A stretch of DNA of 64,000 bases, from NCBI RefSeq assembly GCF_004912275.1, contig NZ_STGY01000021.1:1-64000 (forward strand). Direction: 5' to 3'. Both the position numbers and the translations under genes were made by a program. The DNA comes from Glycomyces buryatensis (GTDB lineage Bacteria; Actinomycetota; Actinomycetes; Mycobacteriales; Micromonosporaceae). The first letter of the stretch is position 1. Each line of letters starts with the position of its first letter. Shown here piece after piece: positions 34,161-41,802 of this stretch. The notes beneath the pieces are model-generated. The model saw only the letters and a program-made list of their open reading frames with translations. It did no database searches and had not been told where the DNA came from.

Positions 34161-34231
34161 TGAGGGCTCCTCGGTTTCGGGCCGGTGTGCTTGTCACCTC
34201 CCAATCTCGCAGGGGCGAGGAGTCCCTGGTA

Positions 34232-34267
34232 GTGACGGATTCCAATGCGCTTGAGTGGATCCGTCAC
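34232..34267 (-). terminator. Hairpin downstream of aminotransferase
   Basis: Near-perfect arms GTGACGGAT(T)CCA and TGGATCCGTCAC (34232-34244, 34256-34267) with one bulged base, 18 bases past the aminotransferase stop on the minus strand. It would end that transcript before the membrane-protein unit. Confidence 0.65.
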
Positions 34268-34285
34268 GGGTCTGTATGACAAATG

Positions 34286-35440
34286 TCAGGTGGCGCGGTG
34301 AAGTCCGCGGCGGAGACGGTCCAGGCCTTCCTGGAGCACCGGCAGCGGTTTGCAGAAGGTGAAGCGGACCTCGGGCCGGGGCGCGTCGGGGTCGGCGTAG
34401 AAGGCCTGGTTCGGGATGGCGACGACGCCGCAGCGTTCGGGCAGGTCCAGGCAGAACTCCATGCCGTCCTTCGCGCCGAAGGGTGCGGCGCTGGTGGTCA
34501 CGAAGTAGGTGCCCTGGGGCTCGGTCACGGTGAAGCCGAGGTCGGCGAGCCCGGCGACGAGGAAGTCGCGCCTTTCCCGGTATCCGGCGACGTAGTCCCG
34601 GTAGTAGTCGTCGCCGGTGTTCAGCGCCTCGGTGATGGCGTATTGGAACGGCGTGCCGGAGGCGAAGGACAGGAACTGCTTGACGGCCTTGACGCGGGCG
34701 ATGAGGTCGGCGGGGCCGCTGGCCCATCCGATCTTCCAGCCGGTGACGGAGAAGGTCTTCCCGGCCGAGCTGATGGTGACGGTGCGGTCCCACATGCCCG
34801 GGAAGGACGCGAGCGGGCGGTGCCGGTGGTCGTCGAAGACGAGGTGTTCGTAGACCTCGTCGGTGACGACGATCAGGTCGCGTTCGACCGCGAGTTCGGC
34901 GATGGCGGCGAGTTCGGTCTCCTCCAGGACGGTCCCGGTGGGGTTGTGCGGGGAGTTGATGAGGAGCACGCGGGTGCGGGGGCCGACCGCCGCGCGGAGG
35001 CGTTCGGCGTCGAGCCGGTATGCGGGGGCCTCCAGCCTGACGGGGACCAGCGTCGCCCCGGCCATGGCGGCGCAGGCCTTGTAGGCGTCGTAGTACGGCT
35101 CGAGCGCGATGACCTCGTCACCGGGGCCGGCCAGGGCCAGCATCGCGGCCGCGGTGGCCTCGGAGGCCCCGGCGGTCACGACGATGCCGTCCTCTGTGTC
35201 GGGCTCCAGTCCGTAGAAGCGGCGCTGGTGGTCGGCGATCGCTTGGCGCAGTTGGGGAATGCCGGCCAAGGGCGGGTACTGGTTGTGGCCGTCGCGCATT
35301 GCGAGGGCCGCGGCCTCGATGATGTGGTCGGGGCCGGATTCGTCGGGGAAGCCCTGCCCCAGGTTGATCGCGTTGTGGCGCATGGCGAGCGCCGACATCT
35401 GCGTGAAGACGGTGGTGCGGGCCTGGCCGGGTGCGTTCAT
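34286..35440 (-). CDS. PLP-dependent aminotransferase (class I/II)
   Basis: A 384-residue fold-type I aminotransferase. It has NLGQGFPDE, NQYPPLAGIPQLRQAIA, VTAGASEATAAAML (phosphate loop), SPHNPTGTVL, VTDEVYEHLVFD, the PLP lysine in SSAGKTFSVTGWKIGW, and the C-terminal carboxylate-binding arginine in EVRFTFCK. It resembles the kynurenine/methionine aminotransferase and actinobacterial DapC-like group; the amino donor cannot be told. ATG 35440 starts the conserved N-terminus. It lies downstream of the GH127 gene but a hairpin separates them. Confidence 0.9.
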   Translation of the reverse strand: MNAPGQARTTVFTQMSALAMRHNAINLGQGFPDESGPDHIIEAAALAMRDGHNQYPPLAGIPQLRQAIADHQRRFYGLEPDTEDGIVVTAGASEATAAAMLALAGPGDEVIALEPYYDAYKACAAMAGATLVPVRLEAPAYRLDAERLRAAVGPRTRVLLINSPHNPTGTVLEETELAAIAELAVERDLIVVTDEVYEHLVFDDHRHRPLASFPGMWDRTVTISSAGKTFSVTGWKIGWASGPADLIARVKAVKQFLSFASGTPFQYAITEALNTGDDYYRDYVAGYRERRDFLVAGLADLGFTVTEPQGTYFVTTSAAPFGAKDGMEFCLDLPERCGVVAIPNQAFYADPDAPRPEVRFTFCKPLPVLQEGLDRLRRGLHRAT

Positions 35441-35469
35441 AGGTCCCGATCCTCCCATGAAGGGCGGCG

Positions 35470-35493
35470 CGGTGCACCGCACACGGTGCACCG
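35470..35493 (-). terminator. Hairpin after GH127 gene
   Basis: A perfect 10-bp stem CGGTGCACCG repeated as an inverted repeat (35470-35479, 35484-35493) around CACA, just past the GH127 stop. It should end the sugar ABC/GH127 operon. Confidence 0.75.
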
Positions 35494-35498
35494 CCGCT

Positions 35499-37409
35499 TC
35501 AGACGGCCGGGAGGAAGACCCGCATGGCGGTGCCGCCGCGCTGGGCCCAGCGGTGGTACGGGGAGAGCCGGACCTCGCGCCAGTCGGGTTCGGCCGGGAT
35601 GGGCCGGGTCGAGCGGTACGGCGGATGGCCATGGGCGGTCCGTTCGGGAGGCGCCGGGGAGAGCCTGACGGTGGCGCCGTCTCCCTCCGGGCGCGGCTCG
35701 GTGTCCGGGTCGATCCGGATGTCCTCCAGGGACCAGCCGTCGGGAAGGTCGATGGCCTCGGCGCACAGCACCCGCGGCCCGCGCTCGACCGCCACGCATC
35801 CACGCTGGGCGTCGATGCGCTCGTCGGGCCAGGTCAAGCGCGGCTGGACCGGAAGGGTCAGCATCAGCTCGTCGCCTGCTTTGAAGACACGGCGGACCTC
35901 GGCCCAACCCGGTTGCGCGCGTTCCGTTTCGGTGCCGTCGGTGAGTTCGGCGCCATCGGCCCAGTGCGGGACCCGCAGGCGCAAACCGACTTCGCCGCCG
36001 GGCGCCTCGATGATGTGGAGGCGGATGGTGCCCTCGTGCGGATAGGCGGTGTCGATGCGCAGGGCCAAGTGGCCGCCCGCGACCGCGACCCGCAACTCCC
36101 CCGCCGCGTATTGCAGCAGCGAGACCGTCTTTTCCTCGACCGAGGCCGCGTAGGCCTGCCAGGAGGCGAGGGTGCGCGCCAGGTTCGTCGGGCAGCACGA
36201 CACGTCGAACCAGGGGGCGCGCACGCCGCCCTCGGCGCGCGGGTTGACCTCCCCGGGGCGCACGTCGGCCGCGGCCTCTCGCTGATGCAAGGGGTTGGCG
36301 TAGAAGAAGGTCCGCCCGTCCTCGCTCGGCGAGGTGGCGATGACATTGTGGAAGGTGCGTTCCATCAGGTCGGCGTAGCGGACCTCGCCGGTGGCGAGAT
36401 AGAGCCGCCAGGACACCATGTTCGAGGCGATCCCGGCGCACGTCTCGCAGTAGGCGCGGTCGGGCGGCAGCTCCCAGTCCTCGCCGAAGCCCTCGTCCTG
36501 GTGGCGCGAGCCCATCCCGCCGGTCAGGTACGTGCGGCGTTGGACCGTGCGGCTCCACTGGCGGGCGACGGCGTCCAGCAGTTCGCCGTCGCCGGTGTCG
36601 ACGGCGACGTCGGCCGCCCCGGCCGCCAGGTACAGCGCGCGCACCGCGTGCCCCCGCCAAACCTCGGCCTCGCGCACCGGCTGGTCGTCCTGGAAGTACG
36701 TGGCGTCAAGCAGCGCAATGGGTTTGAGCCTGCCGTGGCCGCGCCGCTCCACGAACAGGCGGGCCTGCTCGGTATAGCGGGGCTCGCCGAGCGCGCGGCC
36801 CAGCTCGGCCAGGCCGACCTCGATCTCGGCGTGCCCGCACAAGCCCTGGCGGCCCTCAGAGCCGAACTTGCGGCACACGTGGTCGGCGGCCCGGCGGGCC
36901 ACCTCGACGAGCTTGTCCTCGCCGACGGTGCGAACCCGCGCGACCGCGGCCTGGAGCAGGTGCCCGATGCAGTACAGCTCGTGCCCCGACTCCAGGTCCG
37001 AGTAGCGATCCGCCTGGCCCGCATGGCCGTAGCAGGTACCCAGGTACCCGTCCTCGTCCTGCGCGGCGGCGATCCGGTCGACCAGGTCCTCCAGGGTCTG
37101 GTTCGCCCACCCGTCACCCGTGCGGCCGTACTCCCAGGCCAGGGCCTCGATCAGCTTGTAGATCTCCGAGTCGGAGAACTGCCAGCCGGGGCGCTCCCCG
37201 CCGGTGTCCTCGTCGGCCACCCGGTCGAAGTTGGCGATCCAGCCCAGCTTCTCCATCCACTCCAGACAGTGTTGGAGCGTCGCGTCGGTATTCCTCCGCT
37301 GGAGCCGGTTCCAGAAGCCGTCGTGCAGGCGCAGTTCGTCAAGTCCGAGGCCGCGCCGGGCGCCGGCGGGGGCGACCGGGACGGGGCGGGTCGAGGCGTT
37401 CGCTTCCAC
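35499..37409 (-). CDS. GH127 beta-L-arabinofuranosidase (cytoplasmic)
   Basis: A 636-residue protein of the HypBA1/GH127 family without a signal peptide. The (alpha/alpha)6 barrel contains the family acid in GMGSRHQDEGFGEDWELP. Zinc ligands Glu and Cys lie in AYCETCAGIASN, and the Cys-Cys pair in DVSCCPTNLAR supplies the nucleophile and a zinc ligand, as in HypBA1 (Glu322, Glu338, Cys340, Cys417, Cys418). A beta-sandwich region follows. It probably frees L-arabinose from short beta-arabinooligosaccharides brought in by the ABC transporter encoded just upstream. Residue roles are known from the family; the assignment here is by motif. Confidence 0.93.
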   Translation of the reverse strand: MEANASTRPVPVAPAGARRGLGLDELRLHDGFWNRLQRRNTDATLQHCLEWMEKLGWIANFDRVADEDTGGERPGWQFSDSEIYKLIEALAWEYGRTGDGWANQTLEDLVDRIAAAQDEDGYLGTCYGHAGQADRYSDLESGHELYCIGHLLQAAVARVRTVGEDKLVEVARRAADHVCRKFGSEGRQGLCGHAEIEVGLAELGRALGEPRYTEQARLFVERRGHGRLKPIALLDATYFQDDQPVREAEVWRGHAVRALYLAAGAADVAVDTGDGELLDAVARQWSRTVQRRTYLTGGMGSRHQDEGFGEDWELPPDRAYCETCAGIASNMVSWRLYLATGEVRYADLMERTFHNVIATSPSEDGRTFFYANPLHQREAAADVRPGEVNPRAEGGVRAPWFDVSCCPTNLARTLASWQAYAASVEEKTVSLLQYAAGELRVAVAGGHLALRIDTAYPHEGTIRLHIIEAPGGEVGLRLRVPHWADGAELTDGTETERAQPGWAEVRRVFKAGDELMLTLPVQPRLTWPDERIDAQRGCVAVERGPRVLCAEAIDLPDGWSLEDIRIDPDTEPRPEGDGATVRLSPAPPERTAHGHPPYRSTRPIPAEPDWREVRLSPYHRWAQRGGTAMRVFLPAV

Positions 37410-37412
37410 GTA

Positions 37413-38231
37413 TCAGTCCTTCACGGCGCCGGCGGTCACGCCCGCTGCCACATAACGCTGGGCGACGACCAGCAGGATCGCCGCGGGGAGGGAGGCCACC
37501 ACGGCGGTCGCCATGATGGCGTTCCACTGCGTGGTGTTATTGCCGATGTACTGATAGATGCCGAGGGTGATCGGGATGAACTCGCCGGAGCGGTTGAGCG
37601 TCGAGGCGAAGATGAAGTCCGACCACGCCCACAGGAACGCGAAGAGCGACACCGTGAGCGTGGAGTTGCGGCTCACCGGGAGCACCACCTGGGTGAAGGT
37701 GCGCCAGGCCCCGGCGCCGTCCATGCGGGCGGCATGGATGAGCTCGCGCGGGATGCCCATCATGAACGTCGAGTACAGCAGGACGCCGAAGGGCACGGCG
37801 ATCGTGGAGTCCGCGACGATCAGGCCCCACACCGTGTTGAGGAGGCCGAGCCGCACGTAGATCGCGTAGAAGCCCATCGCCATGACCACGGCGGGGACCA
37901 TCTGGGCGACCAGCAGCAGGAAGTTCAGCGACCGCCCGCCGCGCAGGTTGAGGATCGCCAACGCGTAGCCGGCCGGGGCGGCGATCACCACTGTCAGTGC
38001 GATGCAACCGAGTCCGATGAGGAGGCTGGTGCCGAGCGACGGCAGCTGGTCGGCGAGCGCCGCGGTGTACCCGTCGAAGGTCGGGGCGGAGGGGAACCAG
38101 CTGGGGTCGGAGCGGCGCAGGTCGCCCGCGTCGGTCAGCGAGACGTTCACCATCCAGTACACCGGGAACAGCATGAACGCGGTGAGGACGATGCCGATGG
38201 CGGTCTTCCACCAGGGGCGGCGGCGGGTCAT
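37413..38231 (-). CDS. Carbohydrate ABC transporter permease (MalG type)
   Basis: A 272-residue inner-membrane permease with six helices. The cytoplasmic EAA-type loop reads HAARMDGAGAWRTFTQVVLP. The start overlaps the stop of the first permease gene by 4 bases (ATGA), and its stop is 3 bases before the GH127 start. It forms the transport channel with the MalF-type partner. No ATPase gene is in the operon, so a shared MsiK-like ATPase encoded elsewhere is likely, as in streptomycetes (inference). Confidence 0.93.
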   Translation of the reverse strand: MTRRRPWWKTAIGIVLTAFMLFPVYWMVNVSLTDAGDLRRSDPSWFPSAPTFDGYTAALADQLPSLGTSLLIGLGCIALTVVIAAPAGYALAILNLRGGRSLNFLLLVAQMVPAVVMAMGFYAIYVRLGLLNTVWGLIVADSTIAVPFGVLLYSTFMMGIPRELIHAARMDGAGAWRTFTQVVLPVSRNSTLTVSLFAFLWAWSDFIFASTLNRSGEFIPITLGIYQYIGNNTTQWNAIMATAVVASLPAAILLVVAQRYVAAGVTAGAVKD

Positions 38232-39214
38232 GACTTGTCCCCGTTCCGTTGCAGGCGCAAGTGGACGAATCCGAACACGAGCGCGATGACGATGAGCAGG
38301 TTGCCGATCGCGGCGGCGGGCGAGAAGTCCGGCTGGCCGGTGCCGAAGGCCTCCCGGTAGGACCACACCGACAGCGTCAGCGAGGCGTCGCCGGGTCCGC
38401 CGGTGGTCATGACCCAGATGACGTCGACGACCTTGAGCGTGTAGATGAACCCGAGCAGCAGCGTGATCCCGGAGACCGAGCGCAGCAGCGGGAAGGTGAT
38501 GCGCCAGAACCGCTGCCAGGGCGTGACGCCGTCCAGGGCGGCGGCCTCGTAGACCTCGCTGGGGATGTTCTGGAGTCCGGCGTAGAGGATCACCAGGTTG
38601 AACGGGATGCCCAGCCAGATATTGGCGATGATGACGGCCGTCAGGGCGGTGTCCGGGGAGGTGAGCCAGTTGATCTGGCTGCCGCCGAACGCCTCCAGGA
38701 CGGAGTTGATGATGCCGTGGTCGGAGTTGAGCATCCACGCCCAGGTCGAGGACGAGACGATGAGCGGCAGCAGCCACGGCACCAGGAACAGTGCGCGCAG
38801 CACTCCCGAGAGGCGGAAGCTGGAGTGGAAGAACACCGCCAGGGCGAGCCCGATCCCGTACTGGAACGCGATCGACACCAGCGTGAACACGGCGGTGTTG
38901 AGCAGGGCCGTCGGGAACGAGTCGGCGGTGAACACCTCGACGAACTTGTCGAACCCGACGAACTCGGCGTTGCCCTGGACGAACGCGCGGACGTTGTAGT
39001 CGTGGACGCTCAGGTCGATATTGCGCCACAGCGGATAGGCGTAGAACACCAGCAGATAGGCGAGGAGCGGCGCGGCGAAGCCGAACGCGGTCCAGCGCCG
39101 CGCCGCGTGCGCCACCCGGCGGCGGCGCCGCGGGCGGGCGGGTGCGGCGGACGAGGAGTCCGCCGCACTGCCGCCGGACGCACGCTCGGACACCGTGGCC
39201 GAAGTCGTGGTCAT
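38228..39214 (-). CDS. Sugar ABC transporter permease (MalF type)
   Basis: A 328-residue permease with a long basic, Ser/Ala-rich N-terminal tail (about 1-42), six helices and the EAA loop YEAAALDGVTPWQRFWRITFP. GGSGD-type loops and the helix IIANIWLGIPFNLVILYAGLQ are typical of CUT1-family MalF permeases. It pairs with the MalG-type protein encoded immediately after. ATG 39214 is 17 bases from the stop of the binding-protein gene, so the operon is continuous. Confidence 0.93.
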   Translation of the reverse strand: MTTTSATVSERASGGSAADSSSAAPARPRRRRRVAHAARRWTAFGFAAPLLAYLLVFYAYPLWRNIDLSVHDYNVRAFVQGNAEFVGFDKFVEVFTADSFPTALLNTAVFTLVSIAFQYGIGLALAVFFHSSFRLSGVLRALFLVPWLLPLIVSSSTWAWMLNSDHGIINSVLEAFGGSQINWLTSPDTALTAVIIANIWLGIPFNLVILYAGLQNIPSEVYEAAALDGVTPWQRFWRITFPLLRSVSGITLLLGFIYTLKVVDVIWVMTTGGPGDASLTLSVWSYREAFGTGQPDFSPAAAIGNLLIVIALVFGFVHLRLQRNGDKS

Positions 39215-39231
39215 GAGGTTCTGGCTCCGTA

Positions 39232-40485
39232 CTACTCGGTGGCCGCTGCGGCGTCGGCCTGTGCCTGGGCGAGCGCGTCGGCCGGGCTCGCCGAGCCCGA
39301 CAGCGCGTTCTGGATGGCGGTCCACAGCGCCTCGGAGATCACCGGGTAGTCGGTGCCGAGGTTGTCGCTGGTGCGGCCCTTGGCGGCGCGGACGGCGTCG
39401 ACCCACGGCTGGAGCTCGGGTTCGGCCTCCAGCAGCGCGTCCTGGCCCTCAACGGTCGGGGGCACGTAGTAGGCGAAGGTCGTGGCGGTCTCGACGAAGC
39501 CCTCGGGGGTCGTCATGCACTCCACGATCTGACGCGAGGTGTCGTACCGGTCGGTGTCGGTCTGGACCGGAGCGAGGATGAACTCGCCGCCAGTCGGGGC
39601 CGGGGCGACGCCGCCGTTCTGGCCGGGCAGTTGGATGACGCCGGTGCCGAAGCCGGCCTCGGCGGCGCTGTTGACCTGCCAGGTGCCGTTGACGGCGAAG
39701 GCGAACTCGCCGGTGAGGAACTCCTCCCAGGTGGTGTTCTGGGAGTTGGTGATCACCGAGTTGGGCGCGTAGCCCTCGTCCAGCCAGCCCTTCCACAGGC
39801 CGAGTGCGGCCTCGGCTTCGGGCGAGTCGAGCTGGGTGAGGTCGGCGCCGGCGCCCCAGAACCAGGGCAGGAACTGGAAGGAGCCCTCTTCGGTTCCGGT
39901 GGCGGCGAAGGTGATCCCCTTGTCGCCGTTATCGGTAACCTTCGCCAGGGCGTCCGTGAGGGAGGCCCAGTCGGTGACCGAGGCCGGGTCGACGCCGGCG
40001 GCTTCGAGGATGTCGGCGTTGTAGTAGATGGCGAGGGTGTTGGCGCCGATCGGGATCCCGTAGGTCTCCCCGTCCAGGACGCCGGCGGCCAGCAGGTTCT
40101 CGTCCACACCGGACACGTCGAGTCCGAGCTCGTCCACGGTGGAGAGCATGCCGGTCTCGGCGAGGGTCGAGACGGCCGGGTTGTCGGCCAGGATGATGTC
40201 GGGGCTGGTGCCCTCCTGGGCGGCCAGGAGCGCCTGGTTGGTCAGCGCGGTGGTGTCGGTGGCGGTGCGTTCGATGGTCACGCCGGCCTCCTCGCCGCAG
40301 GCGGCGACGCGCTCGGCCCACTCGGAGCCTTCCTCGTGCTGGGGGTAGGGGTCCCACCAGGTGAAGGTGTCGGAGTCACCACCGCTGTCGCCGCCCGAGG
40401 AGCAGGCGGCGGCCAGAACGAGAGCCCCGGCGGCGACCCCGGCCAGGGCCGAGCGGGTCAGGTATCGGGATCTTGAGTGTTGCAT
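39232..40485 (-). CDS. Extracellular sugar-binding lipoprotein of ABC transporter
   Basis: A 417-residue solute-binding protein of the CUT1 group. The signal peptide ends in lipobox LAAAC with Cys28 as the lipidated residue. The mature part begins FTWWDPYPQHEEGSEW and shows PDIILADNPAVSTLA and FAFAVNGTWQVNSAAEAGFG, the usual ligand-cleft blocks. It captures an oligosaccharide, by context an arabinose-containing one hydrolysed later by GH127. AAGGAGGAACA precedes the ATG. It follows the LacI gene in the same direction. Confidence 0.93.
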   Translation of the reverse strand: MQHSRSRYLTRSALAGVAAGALVLAAACSSGGDSGGDSDTFTWWDPYPQHEEGSEWAERVAACGEEAGVTIERTATDTTALTNQALLAAQEGTSPDIILADNPAVSTLAETGMLSTVDELGLDVSGVDENLLAAGVLDGETYGIPIGANTLAIYYNADILEAAGVDPASVTDWASLTDALAKVTDNGDKGITFAATGTEEGSFQFLPWFWGAGADLTQLDSPEAEAALGLWKGWLDEGYAPNSVITNSQNTTWEEFLTGEFAFAVNGTWQVNSAAEAGFGTGVIQLPGQNGGVAPAPTGGEFILAPVQTDTDRYDTSRQIVECMTTPEGFVETATTFAYYVPPTVEGQDALLEAEPELQPWVDAVRAAKGRTSDNLGTDYPVISEALWTAIQNALSGSASPADALAQAQADAAAATE

Positions 40486-40545
40486 CTTGTTCCTCCTTGA
40501 ACAATGGCCTCGGTCGGCGAGGGGCCGGCCGAGGGTCGGGCGGTT

Positions 40546-41571
40546 TCAGTGCCGGTTCGGGGGCGGGGCGGTCGAGCCCCGGTCCACGAGTTCTGGTGAG
40601 ACGAACCGGACGACGTACGGTTCGCCTTCGGGGGCTTGGTGTTCGATGCGGCGCACGAGTTGGCGCACGGCCATGCGGCCGAGTCGGTCCGGGGCGCTCT
40701 CGATCGAGGAGAACGGGAGCGAGAAGGTCCGGGCGAACTCGTCGGAGTATCGGCCCAGGACGGAGAGGTCGCCCGGGGCGGACAACCGGCGCTCGTGCAG
40801 GACGGTGGGCAGGGCCGCGGCGGCGGCCTCGTTGTTGAGCAGCAGGCCGGTCGCGCCGGGGCGGGAGTCGAGCAGGGCGTGCAGTTCGCGGCCGATCTCG
40901 GGCTGCGCGGACGAGCCGTGGACGGCGTGCAGGGTGATGCCGCGGTTCCTGGCGGTCTCCAGGGCGGCGTTCTGCAGTCGCCAGACGTAGGCGCCGCCGC
41001 GCTCGATGACGTGCTCGGGCTGGGAGACCAGGATCAGTTCGCGGTGGCCGAGTCGGTCGAGGTGCTCGACCATGGCGCGGCCGGCCTCCTCGAAGTCGAG
41101 GTCGAAGACGTCGACGCCGGTGCAGTCGGCGGGCAGTCCCACCAGGGCGCCGGGCTGGGGCGCGGCGCGCAGGATCGGGAGGCGGTCGTCGTTCTCGGCG
41201 ACGTTGAGCAGGACGACGCCGTCGACCATACGGGAGTCGGTGATGCGCTTGAGCGCTCCGGGCCCGTCGGGGTCCGAGGCCAGCAGGATGTCGTAGCCGG
41301 CGTCGCGGGCGGTATTGGCCACGCCCTGGATGTACTGGAGCATGGCCGGGGCGAATTCGTCGGGCAGGAACTGGGCCAGCAGCCCGATGACCTTGGACTG
41401 GGAGGTCGCGAGCGCCCGGGCCCCGGCATTGGGGGTGTATCCGAGCTCGGCGGCGACGCGGCGAACCCGGTCGCGGACCTCGTCGGAGACGGAGCGCTTG
41501 CCGCTCAACGCATAGGACGCGGTCGAGCGCGCTACCCCGGCGGCACGGGCGACGTCCCCGATATTGACCAC
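40546..41571 (-). CDS. LacI-family repressor of the sugar locus
   Basis: A 341-residue repressor. The HTH (about residues 2-30) has NIGDVARAAGVARSTASYALSGKRSVSDEVRDRV, the hinge NAGARALATSQSKVIGLL, then a PBP1-like effector domain to residue 330. The start is GTG 41571, with AAGGAG just upstream; a longer frame begins in the intergenic operator DNA. It is the first gene of the operon lacI-SBP-permeases-GH127 and is divergent from a secreted glycosidase. Three operator-like dyads lie between the two start codons, so it very likely represses itself, the transporter and the glycosidase until the sugar binds. Confidence 0.94.
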   Translation of the reverse strand: MVNIGDVARAAGVARSTASYALSGKRSVSDEVRDRVRRVAAELGYTPNAGARALATSQSKVIGLLAQFLPDEFAPAMLQYIQGVANTARDAGYDILLASDPDGPGALKRITDSRMVDGVVLLNVAENDDRLPILRAAPQPGALVGLPADCTGVDVFDLDFEEAGRAMVEHLDRLGHRELILVSQPEHVIERGGAYVWRLQNAALETARNRGITLHAVHGSSAQPEIGRELHALLDSRPGATGLLLNNEAAAAALPTVLHERRLSAPGDLSVLGRYSDEFARTFSLPFSSIESAPDRLGRMAVRQLVRRIEHQAPEGEPYVVRFVSPELVDRGSTAPPPNRH

Positions 41572-41624
41572 GGCGGTCTCCTTCCTCGGCCTGGCGAAAC
41601 TGCCCTGCGAATCGGCCCGATGCG

Positions 41625-41638
41625 TCGAACCGGTTCGA
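41625..41638. promoter_or_regulatory. LacI operator site 1
   Basis: The perfect 14-bp palindrome TCGAACCGGTTCGA with central CG lies 53 bases before the LacI start codon. It is the best of three related sites in this intergenic region and is suited to autorepression of the lacI-ABC operon. Confidence 0.75.
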
Positions 41639-41719
41639 AGCATAACCTCTCGTGTCGGCGAACACAAGTTCGCTCTCGATGTTATTTACCTGCGATAACT
41701 TTTCGTTATATAGAAGTAC

Positions 41720-41748
41720 TTGCATCGAACGGGGTTCGATATTAGCGT
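41720..41748 (+). promoter_or_regulatory. Promoter of secreted glycosidase with LacI operator site 2
   Basis: TTGCAT (41720-41725) and TAGCGT (41743-41748) with a 17-bp spacer form a plausible promoter. Inside the spacer the dyad ATCGAAC-GGG-GTTCGAT (41724-41740) repeats the site-1 half-sites with one extra base. Nearby TGCGATAAC (41691-41699) matches a half-site seen before the second GH43 gene. Confidence 0.55.
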
Positions 41749-41766
41749 CTTCAACCAACCGGATCG

Positions 41767-41780
41767 TCGAACCGGTTCAC
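41767..41780. promoter_or_regulatory. LacI operator site 3
   Basis: TCGAACCGGTTCAC matches site 1 in 12 of 14 bases. It lies downstream of the glycosidase promoter and 23 bases before its ATG, where a bound repressor would block transcription. Sites 1 and 3 are 142 bases apart, a distance that would allow looping (inference). Confidence 0.65.
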
Positions 41781-41802
41781 ACACTCAACGAAGAGAGAGA
41801 CC

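Noticed and set aside
35259-38360. 1033-codon plus-strand frame
   Set aside because: It runs antisense through the aminotransferase, GH127 and permease genes, which have strong family motifs. Long antisense frames are expected in very GC-rich DNA, and its product is low-complexity without domains.
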